Positions 1-7,770 of a stretch of 64,000 bases of DNA are shown one piece after another. The position numbers were made by a program, and so were the translations under genes. Source of the DNA: Stenotrophomonas sp. SAU14A_NAIMI4_8 (GTDB lineage: Bacteria > Pseudomonadota > Gammaproteobacteria > Xanthomonadales > Xanthomonadaceae). Below the pieces are notes generated by a model. The model searched no databases. It saw nothing but the letters and a program-made list of their open reading frames with translations, and was not told where the DNA came from. Numbering within the stretch: the first letter of the stretch is position 1; each line of letters begins with the position of its first letter. The stretch covers positions 2,955,680 through 3,019,679 of the forward strand of contig NZ_CP025999.1 of assembly GCF_003086695.1 (NCBI RefSeq). The letters run 5' to 3'.

Positions 1-310
1 GGAACAGCATGCCGACGAACAGGCCCATGGTGACGAGCGAACGGGCGCCCAGCTCCATGAAGACCTGGGTCCACGGCACGATGAAGATGATTTCCAGGTC
101 GAAGACGATGAACTGGATCGCGATCAGGTAGTAGCGCACGTCGAACTTCATGCGCGCGTCTTCGAAGGCCTCGAAGCCGCATTCGTACGGCGACAGCTTT
201 TCCAGATCGGGGCGGCGGGGGCCGAGGAATCGACCAATCAGCATCAGCGTGATGCCGATACCGGTGGCGACGATCAGAAACAGCAGAGACGGCAAATATT
301 CGGCCAGCAC
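1..310 (-). CDS. nuoA: NADH-quinone oxidoreductase subunit A (partial, 3' end outside window)
   Basis: NuoA is a small membrane subunit of respiratory complex I, which passes electrons from NADH to quinone and pumps protons. The visible 103 codons start at a GTG preceded by an AGAGAG ribosome-binding site. They show a first membrane helix at about residues 5-26, the conserved loop SPYECGFE at about 40-47, and a second hydrophobic helix at about 60-80. The family is usually about 118 residues, so only the last 15 or so residues and the stop lie left of the window. The gene follows tpiA, secG and tRNA-Leu on the same strand and would open the nuo operon. Certain at the family level. Confidence 0.93.
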   Translation of the reverse strand, partial: MLAEYLPSLLFLIVATGIGITLMLIGRFLGPRRPDLEKLSPYECGFEAFEDARMKFDVRYYLIAIQFIVFDLEIIFIVPWTQVFMELGARSLVTMGLFVGMLF

Positions 311-420
311 AGCGATTCTCTCTTGCCTCTGCCGCCGCGCCTGCAGGCGCTTTGGCATGGGGGAGTGGACGGGAAACGGCTGGTGCATTGCGCGCCAGGA
401 GAACCCGCTTTACTTACAAA

Positions 421-505
421 TGGTGCCCAAGAGGGGACTCGAACCCCTACGACCTAAGTCGCTACCACCTCAAGGTAGTGCGTCTACCAATTCCGCCACC
501 TGGGC
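421..505 (-). tRNA. tRNA-Leu (GAG)
   Basis: An 85-nt tRNA on the minus strand with encoded CCA at 423-421. The acceptor stem pairs GCCCAGG with the complementary end near TTGGGC. The anticodon stem CTACC/GGTAG closes a seven-base loop TTGAGGT, giving anticodon GAG (Leu, CUC/CUU codons). A long variable arm (after GGTAG) and a GGTTCGA T-loop fit a class II leucine tRNA. It lies between secG and nuoA, all on the same strand. Confidence 0.97.
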
Positions 506-556
506 AAACGATCACATCAGACCAACATCCCGATGCGCCGCGTATTGTAACCGGCT

Positions 557-994
557 TCAGTCTTTCTGGGAGCCTTCGGACGGCTTTTCTTCACCAGAAG
601 TGGAAGTTTCCGCCTGAGCCGGCACAGTGGCGGCCGGAACCGGTGCCGCCGGGACCTCCGCAGCCTTCGGCGCGGCCGGCAGTTCACCCGCCGGGACGGC
701 CGGGGCGCTGGCCGCCGGGGCGGACATCAGGCCCAGGTCCTGGTCGGCCGCCGGACGGGTGCCATGGCCGGCGTACCAGGCCATGAACAGGCTGATGCCG
801 AAGAACACCACGGCCAGCCACTTGGTGGACTTGGACAGGAAGTTGGACGCGCCGCGCGCGCCGAACACAGTCCCCGAGGCGCCGGCACCAAAGCCCGAGC
901 CCGCCGCCGCGCCCGAGCCACGCTGCATCAGGATCAGCGCGATCATGGCTACGGCCACCAGCACGTAGACGACATTGAGGATCAACATCAGCAT
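557..994 (-). CDS. secG: Preprotein translocase subunit SecG
   Basis: SecG is the small accessory subunit of the SecYEG channel in the inner membrane and aids protein export. The 145-residue product has two membrane helices (about 3-23 and 58-75). Between them lies the conserved cytoplasmic loop with QRGSGAAAGSGFGAG (about 24-38). After residue 80 the protein is a low-complexity Ala/Pro-rich tail ending in an acidic stretch, a common addition in xanthomonads. It begins 50 nt after tpiA ends and is followed by tRNA-Leu, so tpiA and secG are probably cotranscribed. Confidence 0.95.
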   Translation of the reverse strand: MLMLILNVVYVLVAVAMIALILMQRGSGAAAGSGFGAGASGTVFGARGASNFLSKSTKWLAVVFFGISLFMAWYAGHGTRPAADQDLGLMSAPAASAPAVPAGELPAAPKAAEVPAAPVPAATVPAQAETSTSGEEKPSEGSQKD

Positions 995-1044
995 TGGAAA
1001 CCCGCCCTCGGACTGTTATGCCGACGCTGAGCCGGCTGTCTTGA

Positions 1045-1800
1045 CTAAATGTGTGCCGCCGCCTGCGCGATGGCCAGGAAATCCGCGGCCACCAGCGAGG
1101 CGCCGCCGACCAGCCCACCATCGACATCCGGCTGCGCGAACAGTTCCCCGGCATTGTCGGGTTTCACGCTACCGCCGTAAAGAATGGGCAGTGAATCGGC
1201 GATTCTAGCATCCATGCGCGCGACTTCGCCACGAATGAAGGCGTGCACCTGCTGGGCCTGCTCCTTGCTGGCGGTCTTGCCGGTACCGATGGCCCAGACC
1301 GGCTCGTAGGCCACTACGGCATTGGCAAACCCCTCGGCGCCGACGCGCTCGAGCACCGGTGCCAGCTGGCTGGCGATGACCGCCTCGGTCTGCCCGGCTT
1401 CGCGCTGCTCCAGGGTTTCACCCACGCACAGCACCGGCACCAGGCCGGCGTGCAGGGCTGCGGCGAACTTGCGGGCGACCAGCTCGCTGCTTTCCTGGTG
1501 GTACTGGCGGCGCTCGGAGTGGCCGACCAGGCCGTAGCGGGCGCCGACCTCGTGCAGCATGGCTGCACAGACTTCGCCGGTGTAGGCGCCCTTTTCATTG
1601 CTGCTGACATCCTGGGCCCCGAACACCAGGCCGGTCTCGCCGAAGTCCTCGACCAGTTCGCCCAGGTACGGCAGCGGCGGCAGGATGACCACATCCACCC
1701 CGGCCTTGGGCAGCCCGGCGGCCACCTGGCCGAGCAGCTCGGTGGCGAATTGACGGCTGCCGTGCAGCTTCCAGTTTCCGGCGACGATCTTGCGGCGCAT
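1045..1800 (-). CDS. tpiA: Triosephosphate isomerase
   Basis: Interconverts dihydroxyacetone phosphate and glyceraldehyde 3-phosphate in cytosolic glycolysis and gluconeogenesis. The 251-residue protein has the full TIM-barrel signature set: K11 in GNWKLHG, the electrophile H94 in GHSERR, the catalytic base E166 in AYEPVWAIGTG with the adjacent flexible loop GTGKTAS, and a C-terminal phosphate-binding GGS. The length matches the family. It starts at an ATG after the repeat-rich gap 1801-2674 and is followed by secG. Confidence 0.97.
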   Translation of the reverse strand: MRRKIVAGNWKLHGSRQFATELLGQVAAGLPKAGVDVVILPPLPYLGELVEDFGETGLVFGAQDVSSNEKGAYTGEVCAAMLHEVGARYGLVGHSERRQYHQESSELVARKFAAALHAGLVPVLCVGETLEQREAGQTEAVIASQLAPVLERVGAEGFANAVVAYEPVWAIGTGKTASKEQAQQVHAFIRGEVARMDARIADSLPILYGGSVKPDNAGELFAQPDVDGGLVGGASLVAADFLAIAQAAAHI

Positions 1801-1950
1801 GGCGGTGGCTCCTGTATGAACTCAGCCGCCCATGATACCCGCTATGGCAAAAATCCGTTTCCGTGTAAGCGGTTACATGGATTTTCAGCCAACGGCGCAG
1901 CCCCTCGTGGCGGGGTTGGTCGCGAACGGCCCGGTGGGTTTTATTGGGTT

Positions 1951-2054
1951 GGCCGGGCGGGTGGGCCGCGCAGGGGACGCTGCAAGTACGTCCATGTAAG
2001 CTCGTAGGCGCCATCCATGGCGCCTGCGCCCCTGCGCACCCCACCCGCCCGGCC
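1951..2054. repeat. Large palindromic element, copy 1
   Basis: Two 26-bp arms (1951-1976 and 2029-2054) are inverted complements at 24 of 26 positions and flank a 52-bp core. The core contains its own palindrome, AGGCGCCATCCATGGCGCCT. The reverse complement of this core is nearly identical to the core of the element at 2429-2532 (about three differences), while the arms differ considerably. Such an element would form a long stem with a branched tip in DNA or RNA. Function unknown. Confidence 0.85.
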
Positions 2055-2133
2055 CCTGACACATTGCGGCGGTTCCGCCCGCCACGGAAAGAAAAAAGAA
2101 GAGCAGGAGCAAGAGCAGAAGCGGCATTCCGGG

Positions 2134-2445
2134 TGGGTTCCGGGGTCAGATCCCTTTTCCGCAGGAAAAGGGATCTGCCCCCTACCCCGCTCGCCCCCTC
2201 ACAGATTTCATCCACGCATGGCGTGGATCTACCGGAAGCGGGGTTTGCCCACCGTCACCGGGAAACTGTCAGGGGGGCGGCGGTGTGGCTGGGTTCCGGG
2301 GTCAGATCCCTTTTCCGCAGGAAAAGGGATCTGACCCCTCCCCGTTCGCCCCCTCACAGATTTCATCCACGCATGGCGTGGATCTACCGGAAGCGGGGTT
2401 TGCCCACCGTCACCGGGAAACTGTCGGGGGTGGGGCGGTGTGGGT
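2134..2445. repeat. 156-bp tandem duplication with two palindromes per unit
   Basis: The unit starting TGGGTTCCGGGGTCAGATCC at 2134 recurs at 2290 with few changes, a period of 156 bp. Each unit holds a hairpin of the GGGTCAGATCC...GGATCTGACCC class (about 2144-2183 and 2300-2339). It also holds a SMAG-type palindrome ATCCACGCATGGCGTGGAT read on the minus strand (about 2208-2226 and 2364-2382). The second unit runs into the left arm of the palindromic element at 2429. Confidence 0.85.
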
Positions 2446-2532
2446 GGGCAGGACCGCAGGCGCCATGGATGGCGCCTACGAGCCTACAGGGACGTACTTG
2501 CGGCGTGTCCTGCCCACCCACACCGCCCCACC
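2429..2532. repeat. Large palindromic element, copy 2 (perfect 26-bp arms)
   Basis: The arms 2429-2454 and 2507-2532 are exact 26-bp inverted complements around a 52-bp core, the same dimensions as the copy at 1951-2054 but in opposite orientation. The core is nearly the same as in copy 1. The left arms of the two copies, aligned in the same orientation, agree at only about 18 of 26 positions, yet each still pairs with its own right arm. This indicates selection on pairing rather than on arm sequence. Confidence 0.88.
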
Positions 2533-2612
2533 CGACCAGCAGAAAACCAGAGCCGCTCTGGCTCTGGCCTCTGCGGGTGCAGGGTGCAACCCTGCCGGAC
2601 ACCCTCCGCTGC

Positions 2613-2639
2613 GCTCGCCGGGCATGGCCTGGCGCTACC
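2613..2639 (-). repeat. SMAG-type REP (GGTAGCGCC class)
   Basis: On the minus strand this reads GGTAGCGCCAGGCCATGCC followed by CGGCG, a GTAG-headed imperfect palindrome of the same class as those at 42504 and 56709. It lies just beyond the terminator of the oxygenase gene. Confidence 0.7.
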
Positions 2640-2645
2640 TGTAAT

Positions 2646-2672
2646 GAAAAGGCCGCCTTTCGGCGGCCTTCT
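2646..2672 (-). terminator. Rho-independent terminator of the 2OG oxygenase gene
   Basis: On the minus strand a 9-bp stem AAGGCCGCC/GGCGGCCTT with loop GAAA is followed by TTTTCATT. It begins 2 nt after the stop codon of the oxygenase gene. Confidence 0.85.
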
Positions 2673-2674
2673 CA

Positions 2675-3610
2675 TTACTTCAGCTTGATCTCGCGCAGGC
2701 GCTCTTCCAGGAAGCCGTGGGCGGTGATCGGCTCCGGGTAGCGGCTGGGGTTTTCCGGGGTGATGCACGAGGGCAGCACGTCGATCAGGAAATCCGGGTT
2801 CGGGTGCAGGAAGAACGGCACCGAGTAGCGCGGCTGGCGGGCCAGCTCGCCCGGGGGGTTCACCACGCGGTGGATGGTGGACGGGTACACGTGGTTGGTC
2901 AGGCGCTGCAGCATGTCGCCGATGTTGACCACGATGGTGTCAGCGTCCGAAGTGAACGGCACCCACTGGCCATCATGCGACTGCACTTCCAGGCCCGCGG
3001 CACTGGCACCGACCAGCAGGGTGATGAAGTTGATGTCGCCATGGGCGCCGGCACGCACGTTCGGAATGTCGTCGGTGGTGATCGGCGGGTAATGGATCGG
3101 GCGCAGGATCGAATTGCCGAAGTTGGTCTTGTCGGCGAAGAAGTCCTCCGGCAGGCCAATGTGCAGGGCCAGCGCCGACAGCACGCGCGAACCCAGGTTG
3201 TCCAGCGCCTGGTACAGGCCGTAGCCGCGCTCGCGGAAGCCCTCGACCTCGGTCGGCCACAGGTTCGGCGCCATCACATCACGGTACTTGGAGTCATCGG
3301 CGATCTCGCGACCGATGTGCCAGAACTCCTTCAGGTCGAAGTGCTTGGAGCCCTTGGCGGTTTCCACGCCGAACGGGGTGTAGCCGCGGGCGCCGCCGCT
3401 GCCAGCCACGTGGTACTTGCGCTTGACCTCGTCCGGCAGGGCGAAGAAGGCCTTGAAGACATCGTAGGCCGCGTCGATGTCGGCCTGCGCGATGCCGTGG
3501 TTACGGATGCCCGCGAATCCCCATTGGCGGTAGGCCGCGCCCAGCTCGGCCACGAAGGCCTCGCGGTCGCTGTCGAAACGGGTGATGTCGAGGGTCGGGA
3601 TCTGGCTCAC
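2675..3610 (-). CDS. Isopenicillin N synthase-family 2-oxoglutarate/Fe(II) dioxygenase
   Basis: A 311-residue non-haem iron oxygenase of the isopenicillin N synthase-like family. The N-terminal DIOX_N region (about 5-110) includes YRQWGFAGIRNHGI. The C-terminal double-stranded beta-helix carries the iron ligands H190 and D192 (AHGD) and H247 (TIHRVVN), plus the co-substrate motif R261-Y-S263. The start is taken as GTG at 3610 because the family begins with SQIPTLDI; the frame stays open far upstream (to 5806), which is spurious. Many bacterial members act on unknown small molecules, so beta-lactam synthesis should not be assumed. It is divergent from the YejM-like gene and ends at its own terminator. 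The substrate cannot be read from the sequence. Confidence 0.88.
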   Translation of the reverse strand: MSQIPTLDITRFDSDREAFVAELGAAYRQWGFAGIRNHGIAQADIDAAYDVFKAFFALPDEVKRKYHVAGSGGARGYTPFGVETAKGSKHFDLKEFWHIGREIADDSKYRDVMAPNLWPTEVEGFRERGYGLYQALDNLGSRVLSALALHIGLPEDFFADKTNFGNSILRPIHYPPITTDDIPNVRAGAHGDINFITLLVGASAAGLEVQSHDGQWVPFTSDADTIVVNIGDMLQRLTNHVYPSTIHRVVNPPGELARQPRYSVPFFLHPNPDFLIDVLPSCITPENPSRYPEPITAHGFLEERLREIKLK

Positions 3611-3796
3611 AGCGGTTCCTGGCTTGTCGTGGGTCTGTTCGGCCCGACAGCTGTCTGTGGGCCACCTGAACATTGTGACAGATCGGCCCAATTCCCACAC
3701 CGATACATTGAAACAAACCGATACAATGCGCCGCCCTTCGCGTCTTGACGCCCTCGTCACACGCGCCCTCCCTCGTTCGCCCAACCCGTCGCCGCC
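3611..3796. promoter_or_regulatory. Divergent promoter region with 12-bp direct repeat
   Basis: The 186-nt gap between the oxygenase (minus) and the YejM-like gene (plus) is locally AT-richer. It contains ACCGATACATTG at 3699-3710 and ACCGATACAATG at 3717-3728, a direct repeat with one mismatch and 18-nt spacing. This could be a regulator site shared by the two genes. No clear -35/-10 pair with normal spacing could be assigned. Confidence 0.35.
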
Positions 3797-5671
3797 ATGG
3801 ATGCTGCTTCCTTCAACACTCCCGCCCCGGGCGCCGAACGCCGCTGGCAGCGGCTGGCCTGGTGGTCGTTGTTCATTGCCGGCAATGCCGTGCTGGCGGC
3901 GCTGATCGCACTGGGCAACATTCCCGTGCGCGACAACCCCGGCGGCGCACTGGGCCTGACCTACCTGTCGGTTGCCCTGCCCGGCCACCTGCTGGCGCTG
4001 GGCGCGCTGGCCGGCCTGCTGCCATTGGCGCTGGGCCTGTGGCCGCGGCGCGCGCGCGTTCTGACGGTTTCGGCCATCGTGATGCAGGGCCTGTGGCTGT
4101 GCCTGTTGCTGGTGGATGCCAAGGTCTTCGCCCTGTACCGCTTCCACCTCAATGCCATGGTCGCCAACATGGTGTTCGGCGGCGCCCTGCACGACCAGGT
4201 GAGCCTGTCCTGGAAAACCTGGCTGCAGGCGATCGCGATGATCAGCGCCCTGTTCGGCGCGCAGGCCCTGCTGGCCTGGGCCTGCTGGAAGCTGCTGCCG
4301 GCGGCGCGACTGCGGCGCCGGGTGCTGCAGGCCTGGGCGCTGGTGGCGCTGTTGATGGCCGGCGGCCAGGTGGCCACGGCCTACTACGACGCGCTGGGCG
4401 AACGTGCGGTCATCAGCCAGTGGAACTACCTGCCCTGGGCCCAGCCGATCACCGCCAAGAGCTTCATGCGCCGGCTGGGCGTGGTCAGCCAGCCGCAGGC
4501 CGGCCTGCCCGACCCGCGCCATGCGCAGCTGAACTACCCGTTGCAGCCGCTGCGCTGCCAGAGCCACCAGCGCCCGAACGTGCTGATGGTGGTGCTGGAA
4601 TCGCTGCGCAAGGACGCACTGACGCCGCAGTTCATGCCCAATACGGCTGCGCTGGCGCAGTCTTCGCGCGTGTACCAACAGCACTTCAGCACCGGCAATG
4701 CCACCCGCTACGGGCTGTTCGGCCTGATGTACGGGCTGCCCGGCGGCTACTGGCCCACCATGCTGGCCGAGCAGCGCGGGTCGCAGCTGTTCAAGGTGCT
4801 GCAGCAGCAGGGTTACGACCTGCACCTGTACGGCAGTGCGCCGCTGTACAGCCCCGAATTCGACCGCACCGTGTTTTCCGATGTGCGCAGCCAGCTGCAC
4901 CAGGGCCCGCGCGATCGCGATTCGGCCGGGCGTGACCGCGCCATCGTCGAATCGCTGCAGCAGGACATCGTGGCCAGCCAGGCGGGCAAACGCCCGTGGT
5001 TCGGCTTTGTCTTCCTCGATTCCACCCATGCGCCGTACCACATGCCGGCCGACTACCCGGCGGTCGCCCAGCCCATGGCCGAGGACATCGACTTCCTGAA
5101 GTTCGGCCCGGACCACGACCCGACCCCCGAATTGAACCGCTACCACACCGCGGTGCACTACGCCGACAGCCTGGTCGGACGGCTGCTGGAAACGCTGCGT
5201 GCGCAGGGGCTGGACGAGGACACCATCGTGCTGGTCACCGGTGACCACGCCGAAGAGTTCAACGACCTGGGCCTGAACTACTGGGGCCACAACGGCAACT
5301 TCTCCGACTACCAGCTGCAGGTGCCGTTCGTGCTGCACTGGCCCGGGCAGGCGGCCGCGCAGGACGCCCGCACCAGCTCGCACGAAGACTGGGTACCGAC
5401 GCTGATGCGCCACGGCCTGGGCTGCGAGAACGCGCTGGCCGACTACAGCACCGGCCAGGACCTGCTGGCCGAACCGCAGGGCACACGTTCGCTGGTGGTG
5501 GAAAGCTGGTCGCAGCGCGCGGTGCGCCACGGCGATGCGATCCACGTGTTCGACAAGTTCGGCAACGCCACCACGCTGGATCGCCGCTACCACCCCTTGC
5601 CGCAGCAGGCGCCGGACCCGGCCAGCCTGCGCGCGGCCTGGGAAGCGCTGACCCGCTTCCGCAATCGTTGA
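3797..5671 (+). CDS. YejM/PbgA-like inner-membrane sulfatase-fold protein (DUF3413)
   Basis: A 624-residue inner-membrane protein with about five N-terminal helices (residues 18-235, DUF3413) and a periplasmic alkaline-phosphatase/sulfatase-fold domain (about 258-600). Its architecture matches E. coli YejM (PbgA/LapC), which senses periplasmic LPS and controls LpxC turnover through LapB. The residue pattern STGNATRYGLFGLMYG (298-313) parallels YejM's SSGNTTDNGIFGLFYG. Unlike E. coli YejM, this protein keeps residues that look like metal ligands: E268 in VVLESLRKD, D483-H484 in TGDHAEEF and H498 in GHNG, with T303 as a possible nucleophile. It may therefore be a working transferase or hydrolase. 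It opens a plus-strand group with a glycosyltransferase and a deacetylase, consistent with LPS or envelope work. Confidence 0.85.
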   Translation: MDAASFNTPAPGAERRWQRLAWWSLFIAGNAVLAALIALGNIPVRDNPGGALGLTYLSVALPGHLLALGALAGLLPLALGLWPRRARVLTVSAIVMQGLWLCLLLVDAKVFALYRFHLNAMVANMVFGGALHDQVSLSWKTWLQAIAMISALFGAQALLAWACWKLLPAARLRRRVLQAWALVALLMAGGQVATAYYDALGERAVISQWNYLPWAQPITAKSFMRRLGVVSQPQAGLPDPRHAQLNYPLQPLRCQSHQRPNVLMVVLESLRKDALTPQFMPNTAALAQSSRVYQQHFSTGNATRYGLFGLMYGLPGGYWPTMLAEQRGSQLFKVLQQQGYDLHLYGSAPLYSPEFDRTVFSDVRSQLHQGPRDRDSAGRDRAIVESLQQDIVASQAGKRPWFGFVFLDSTHAPYHMPADYPAVAQPMAEDIDFLKFGPDHDPTPELNRYHTAVHYADSLVGRLLETLRAQGLDEDTIVLVTGDHAEEFNDLGLNYWGHNGNFSDYQLQVPFVLHWPGQAAAQDARTSSHEDWVPTLMRHGLGCENALADYSTGQDLLAEPQGTRSLVVESWSQRAVRHGDAIHVFDKFGNATTLDRRYHPLPQQAPDPASLRAAWEALTRFRNR

Positions 5672-5691
5672 ACCACAGGACGGATTCAACC

Positions 5692-6837
5692 ATGACTCGC
5701 CCGCTGCGCATCCTGCACACCGAGGCCGCCACCGGAATGGGCGGCCAGGAGATCTACATTTTCCGCCACATGCAGGCCATGCGTGCGCGCGGCCACGAGG
5801 TGGCACTGCTGTGCCAGCCCGGGGCGCGCCTGGCCGGGCTGGCCCGCGATGCGGGATTCACCGTACATACCCTGCGCATGGGCGGTCTGGCGCGCCTGCT
5901 GCGCGGCATCTGGTCAGTCGCACGCCTGGTGCGTCGTGAACGCTACGACGTGGTCAACACCACCAGCCGTCGCGATGCGTTGATCGCCGCCGCCGGCGCA
6001 CGCCTGGGCGGCACGCCGCTGGTGGTGCGCTCGCGCCACCTGATGAGCCCGGTCAATTCATTGCTGACCTACACCGGGCTGCCGCACCGGGTGCTGACCG
6101 TCAGCAGTTTCGTCAAGCAGCTGCTGGCCGAGCGCGGCGTTCCGGCGGCCAGCATCGGCATCGTGCCGCCGATTGCGGTGCCGCCGCAGTGGAGCGACAT
6201 CCGCAAGCCCGACCCGTGGCAGTGCCTGCAGGACGTACGCGCCGAGGTGCGCGGCGAACTGGGCTTCAGCGCCGACGATATCGTGGTGGGCTGCGTGGCC
6301 GTGCTGCGCGAACCCAAGGGCCATGCCGACCTGCTGCAGGCCATCGCACCGCTGTGCCAGGCCAACCGCAACCTGCACCTGGTGGTGGTGGGCGATGGCG
6401 AACCGGTGATGGCCCGCCTGCAGGCCCTGCGCGATGCACTGGGCCTGCAGCAGCAGGTCCACCTGCTGGGCTACCGCGATGGTGCCTGCCGGCTGATGGC
6501 CGGCTTCGACATCTTCGCCCTGGCCTCGCACAAGGAAGCGGCGGGCACGGTGTTCCTGGAAGCGGCGTTCGTGGGCGTGCCGATCGTCGCCACGCGCGTG
6601 GGGGGTGTTCCGGAAATGGTGGTCGATGGCAGCAACGCGCTGCTGACCCGGCTGGGCGACCGCGCCGCATTGACTGCCGCGCTGCGCCTGCTGGTGGACG
6701 ACCCCGAACGCCGCCGCCTGATGGGCCGTGCCGGCTGGGACTGGATGCGCAGCGCGCACCGGTTCACCCCTGCCGGCCACGGCGAAACCACCGAATACTA
6801 TTATCACCAGTGGCTGAAGGAGCTGGGACATGGCTGA
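5692..6837 (+). CDS. Glycosyltransferase, GT-B fold (GT4-like)
   Basis: A 381-residue cytosolic glycosyltransferase of the GT1/GT4 type, likely acting on LPS core or another surface glycan. The N-terminal Rossmann half begins RPLRILHTEAATGMGGQE, with the glycine-rich acceptor-side loop. The C-terminal half has the nucleotide-sugar signature EX7E (E282...E290 in KEAAGTVFLEA) followed by GVPIVATRVGGVPEMV. Start ATG 5692 is preferred over in-frame codons at 5668, which overlap the end of the previous gene. It starts 20 nt after the YejM-like gene and overlaps the deacetylase by 8 nt, so the three are probably cotranscribed. Donor and acceptor cannot be inferred. Confidence 0.88.
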   Translation: MTRPLRILHTEAATGMGGQEIYIFRHMQAMRARGHEVALLCQPGARLAGLARDAGFTVHTLRMGGLARLLRGIWSVARLVRRERYDVVNTTSRRDALIAAAGARLGGTPLVVRSRHLMSPVNSLLTYTGLPHRVLTVSSFVKQLLAERGVPAASIGIVPPIAVPPQWSDIRKPDPWQCLQDVRAEVRGELGFSADDIVVGCVAVLREPKGHADLLQAIAPLCQANRNLHLVVVGDGEPVMARLQALRDALGLQQQVHLLGYRDGACRLMAGFDIFALASHKEAAGTVFLEAAFVGVPIVATRVGGVPEMVVDGSNALLTRLGDRAALTAALRLLVDDPERRRLMGRAGWDWMRSAHRFTPAGHGETTEYYYHQWLKELGHG

Positions 6838-7687
6838 CGCACGAACCGTACCGGTGCTGATGCACCATCACGTAAGCCCGTCGCCGGGCATGATCACCGT
6901 GTCGCCGGAAAACTTCGAGAGCCAGATCGCCTGGCTGGCGCGCGAAGGCTGGACGTCGCTGACGCTGGACCAGTACGCCGGCTTCCTGGCCGGCAAGCCG
7001 GTGCCCCGCAAATCGATCGTGATCACCTTCGATGACGGTTACCTGGACAACTGGGTGTATGCGCACCCGATCCTGCAGAAGTACGGCATGCACGCGGTGG
7101 TGTTCGTGGTGACCGGCTGGATGGGCGAAGGCCCGGTGCGCGCGCATGCTGGTGTGGCCGACGCCGTGCTGCCGCCGACGCCGGACCACCGTGGCTGCGA
7201 GACGGCGATCTTCCAGGACAACCGCTGCGACGATGTGATGATGCGCTGGAGCGAAGCACGCGCCGCCATCGAGGCCGGCACCTTCGAGGTGCACTGCCAT
7301 ACCCACACCCATACCCGCTGGCTGCAGCGGCAGGACCTGGACCGCGCGCAGCGCCGCGATGGCATCGACCAGGACCTGGCGCGGGCGCGGCAGGTGCTGC
7401 AGGCGCAGCTGGGCGAAGTGTCCGACACCCTGTGCTGGCCGTATGGCGATTTCGACCAGGACCATATCGAGGTCGCCCGCGCACACGGGTTCCGCTACCT
7501 GCACACCACCCATCCGTTCGGCCGCAACGTGGTCGGTGGCGATCCGGAACGCATCTATCGCTTCGCGATCCGCAACCGCCCGGCCAGCTGGCTGCGCAAG
7601 CGCATCGCGCAGAGCTACCACCCGCTGCTGGGGCCGCTGTTCAACGGCTTCAAGGCACGCCAGAAGAAGATGGTGCCCGGGCCCTAG
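6830..7687 (+). CDS. Polysaccharide deacetylase family protein (NodB domain)
   Basis: A 285-residue carbohydrate esterase 4-type protein that would remove N-acetyl groups from a surface glycan or a lipid-linked sugar. The NodB motif 1 is TFDDG (D68, D69), and motif 2 is H157-T-x-x-H161 within HCHTHTHTRW. No signal peptide is evident, so a cytosolic role on a precursor is plausible, which fits the gene overlap with the glycosyltransferase. The two may add and then trim an amino sugar. It ends at a strong bidirectional terminator shared with glmM. Confidence 0.85.
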   Translation: MADARTVPVLMHHHVSPSPGMITVSPENFESQIAWLAREGWTSLTLDQYAGFLAGKPVPRKSIVITFDDGYLDNWVYAHPILQKYGMHAVVFVVTGWMGEGPVRAHAGVADAVLPPTPDHRGCETAIFQDNRCDDVMMRWSEARAAIEAGTFEVHCHTHTHTRWLQRQDLDRAQRRDGIDQDLARARQVLQAQLGEVSDTLCWPYGDFDQDHIEVARAHGFRYLHTTHPFGRNVVGGDPERIYRFAIRNRPASWLRKRIAQSYHPLLGPLFNGFKARQKKMVPGP

Positions 7688-7720
7688 GCATTGCCCGCGA
7701 TCGTGCGCGGTGGAAACGAA

Positions 7721-7744
7721 AACGCCCCGGTATCCCGGGGCGTT
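7721..7744. terminator. Bidirectional terminator between deacetylase and glmM
   Basis: A perfect 10-bp stem AACGCCCCGG/CCGGGGCGTT with a TATC loop lies between two converging genes. The A-rich left and T-rich right flanks allow function on both strands. Confidence 0.8.
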
Positions 7745-7770
7745 CCGCATTGTGCAGGCTGAGCCGAAGG

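Larger units (their letters stand above)
1801..2674. other. Long repeat-rich intergenic gap
   Basis: 874 nt lie between the tpiA start and the oxygenase terminator without a convincing gene. The region holds two large palindromic elements in opposite orientation, a 156-bp tandem duplication, a SMAG-type palindrome and the oxygenase terminator, all listed separately. Long open frames crossing it on both strands run straight through these palindromes and resemble no family, so I read them as GC-driven artefacts. The tpiA promoter should be in the least repetitive part, about 1801-1950. Confidence 0.8.

Noticed and set aside
1944..2741. Plus-strand open frames of up to 265 codons in the 1801-2674 gap
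   Set aside because: They run through tandem repeats and palindromes, repeat their own protein sequence, and have no domain or ribosome-binding site.
2675..3610. The label isopenicillin N synthase taken as evidence for beta-lactam synthesis
   Set aside because: Only the oxygenase fold is supported. No ACV synthetase or other beta-lactam biosynthesis genes are in the window.
3611..5806. Long minus-strand open frame extending the 2OG oxygenase upstream across the YejM-like gene
   Set aside because: The family start is at 3610. The extension is low-complexity, lies antisense to a well-supported gene and crosses the divergent promoter.
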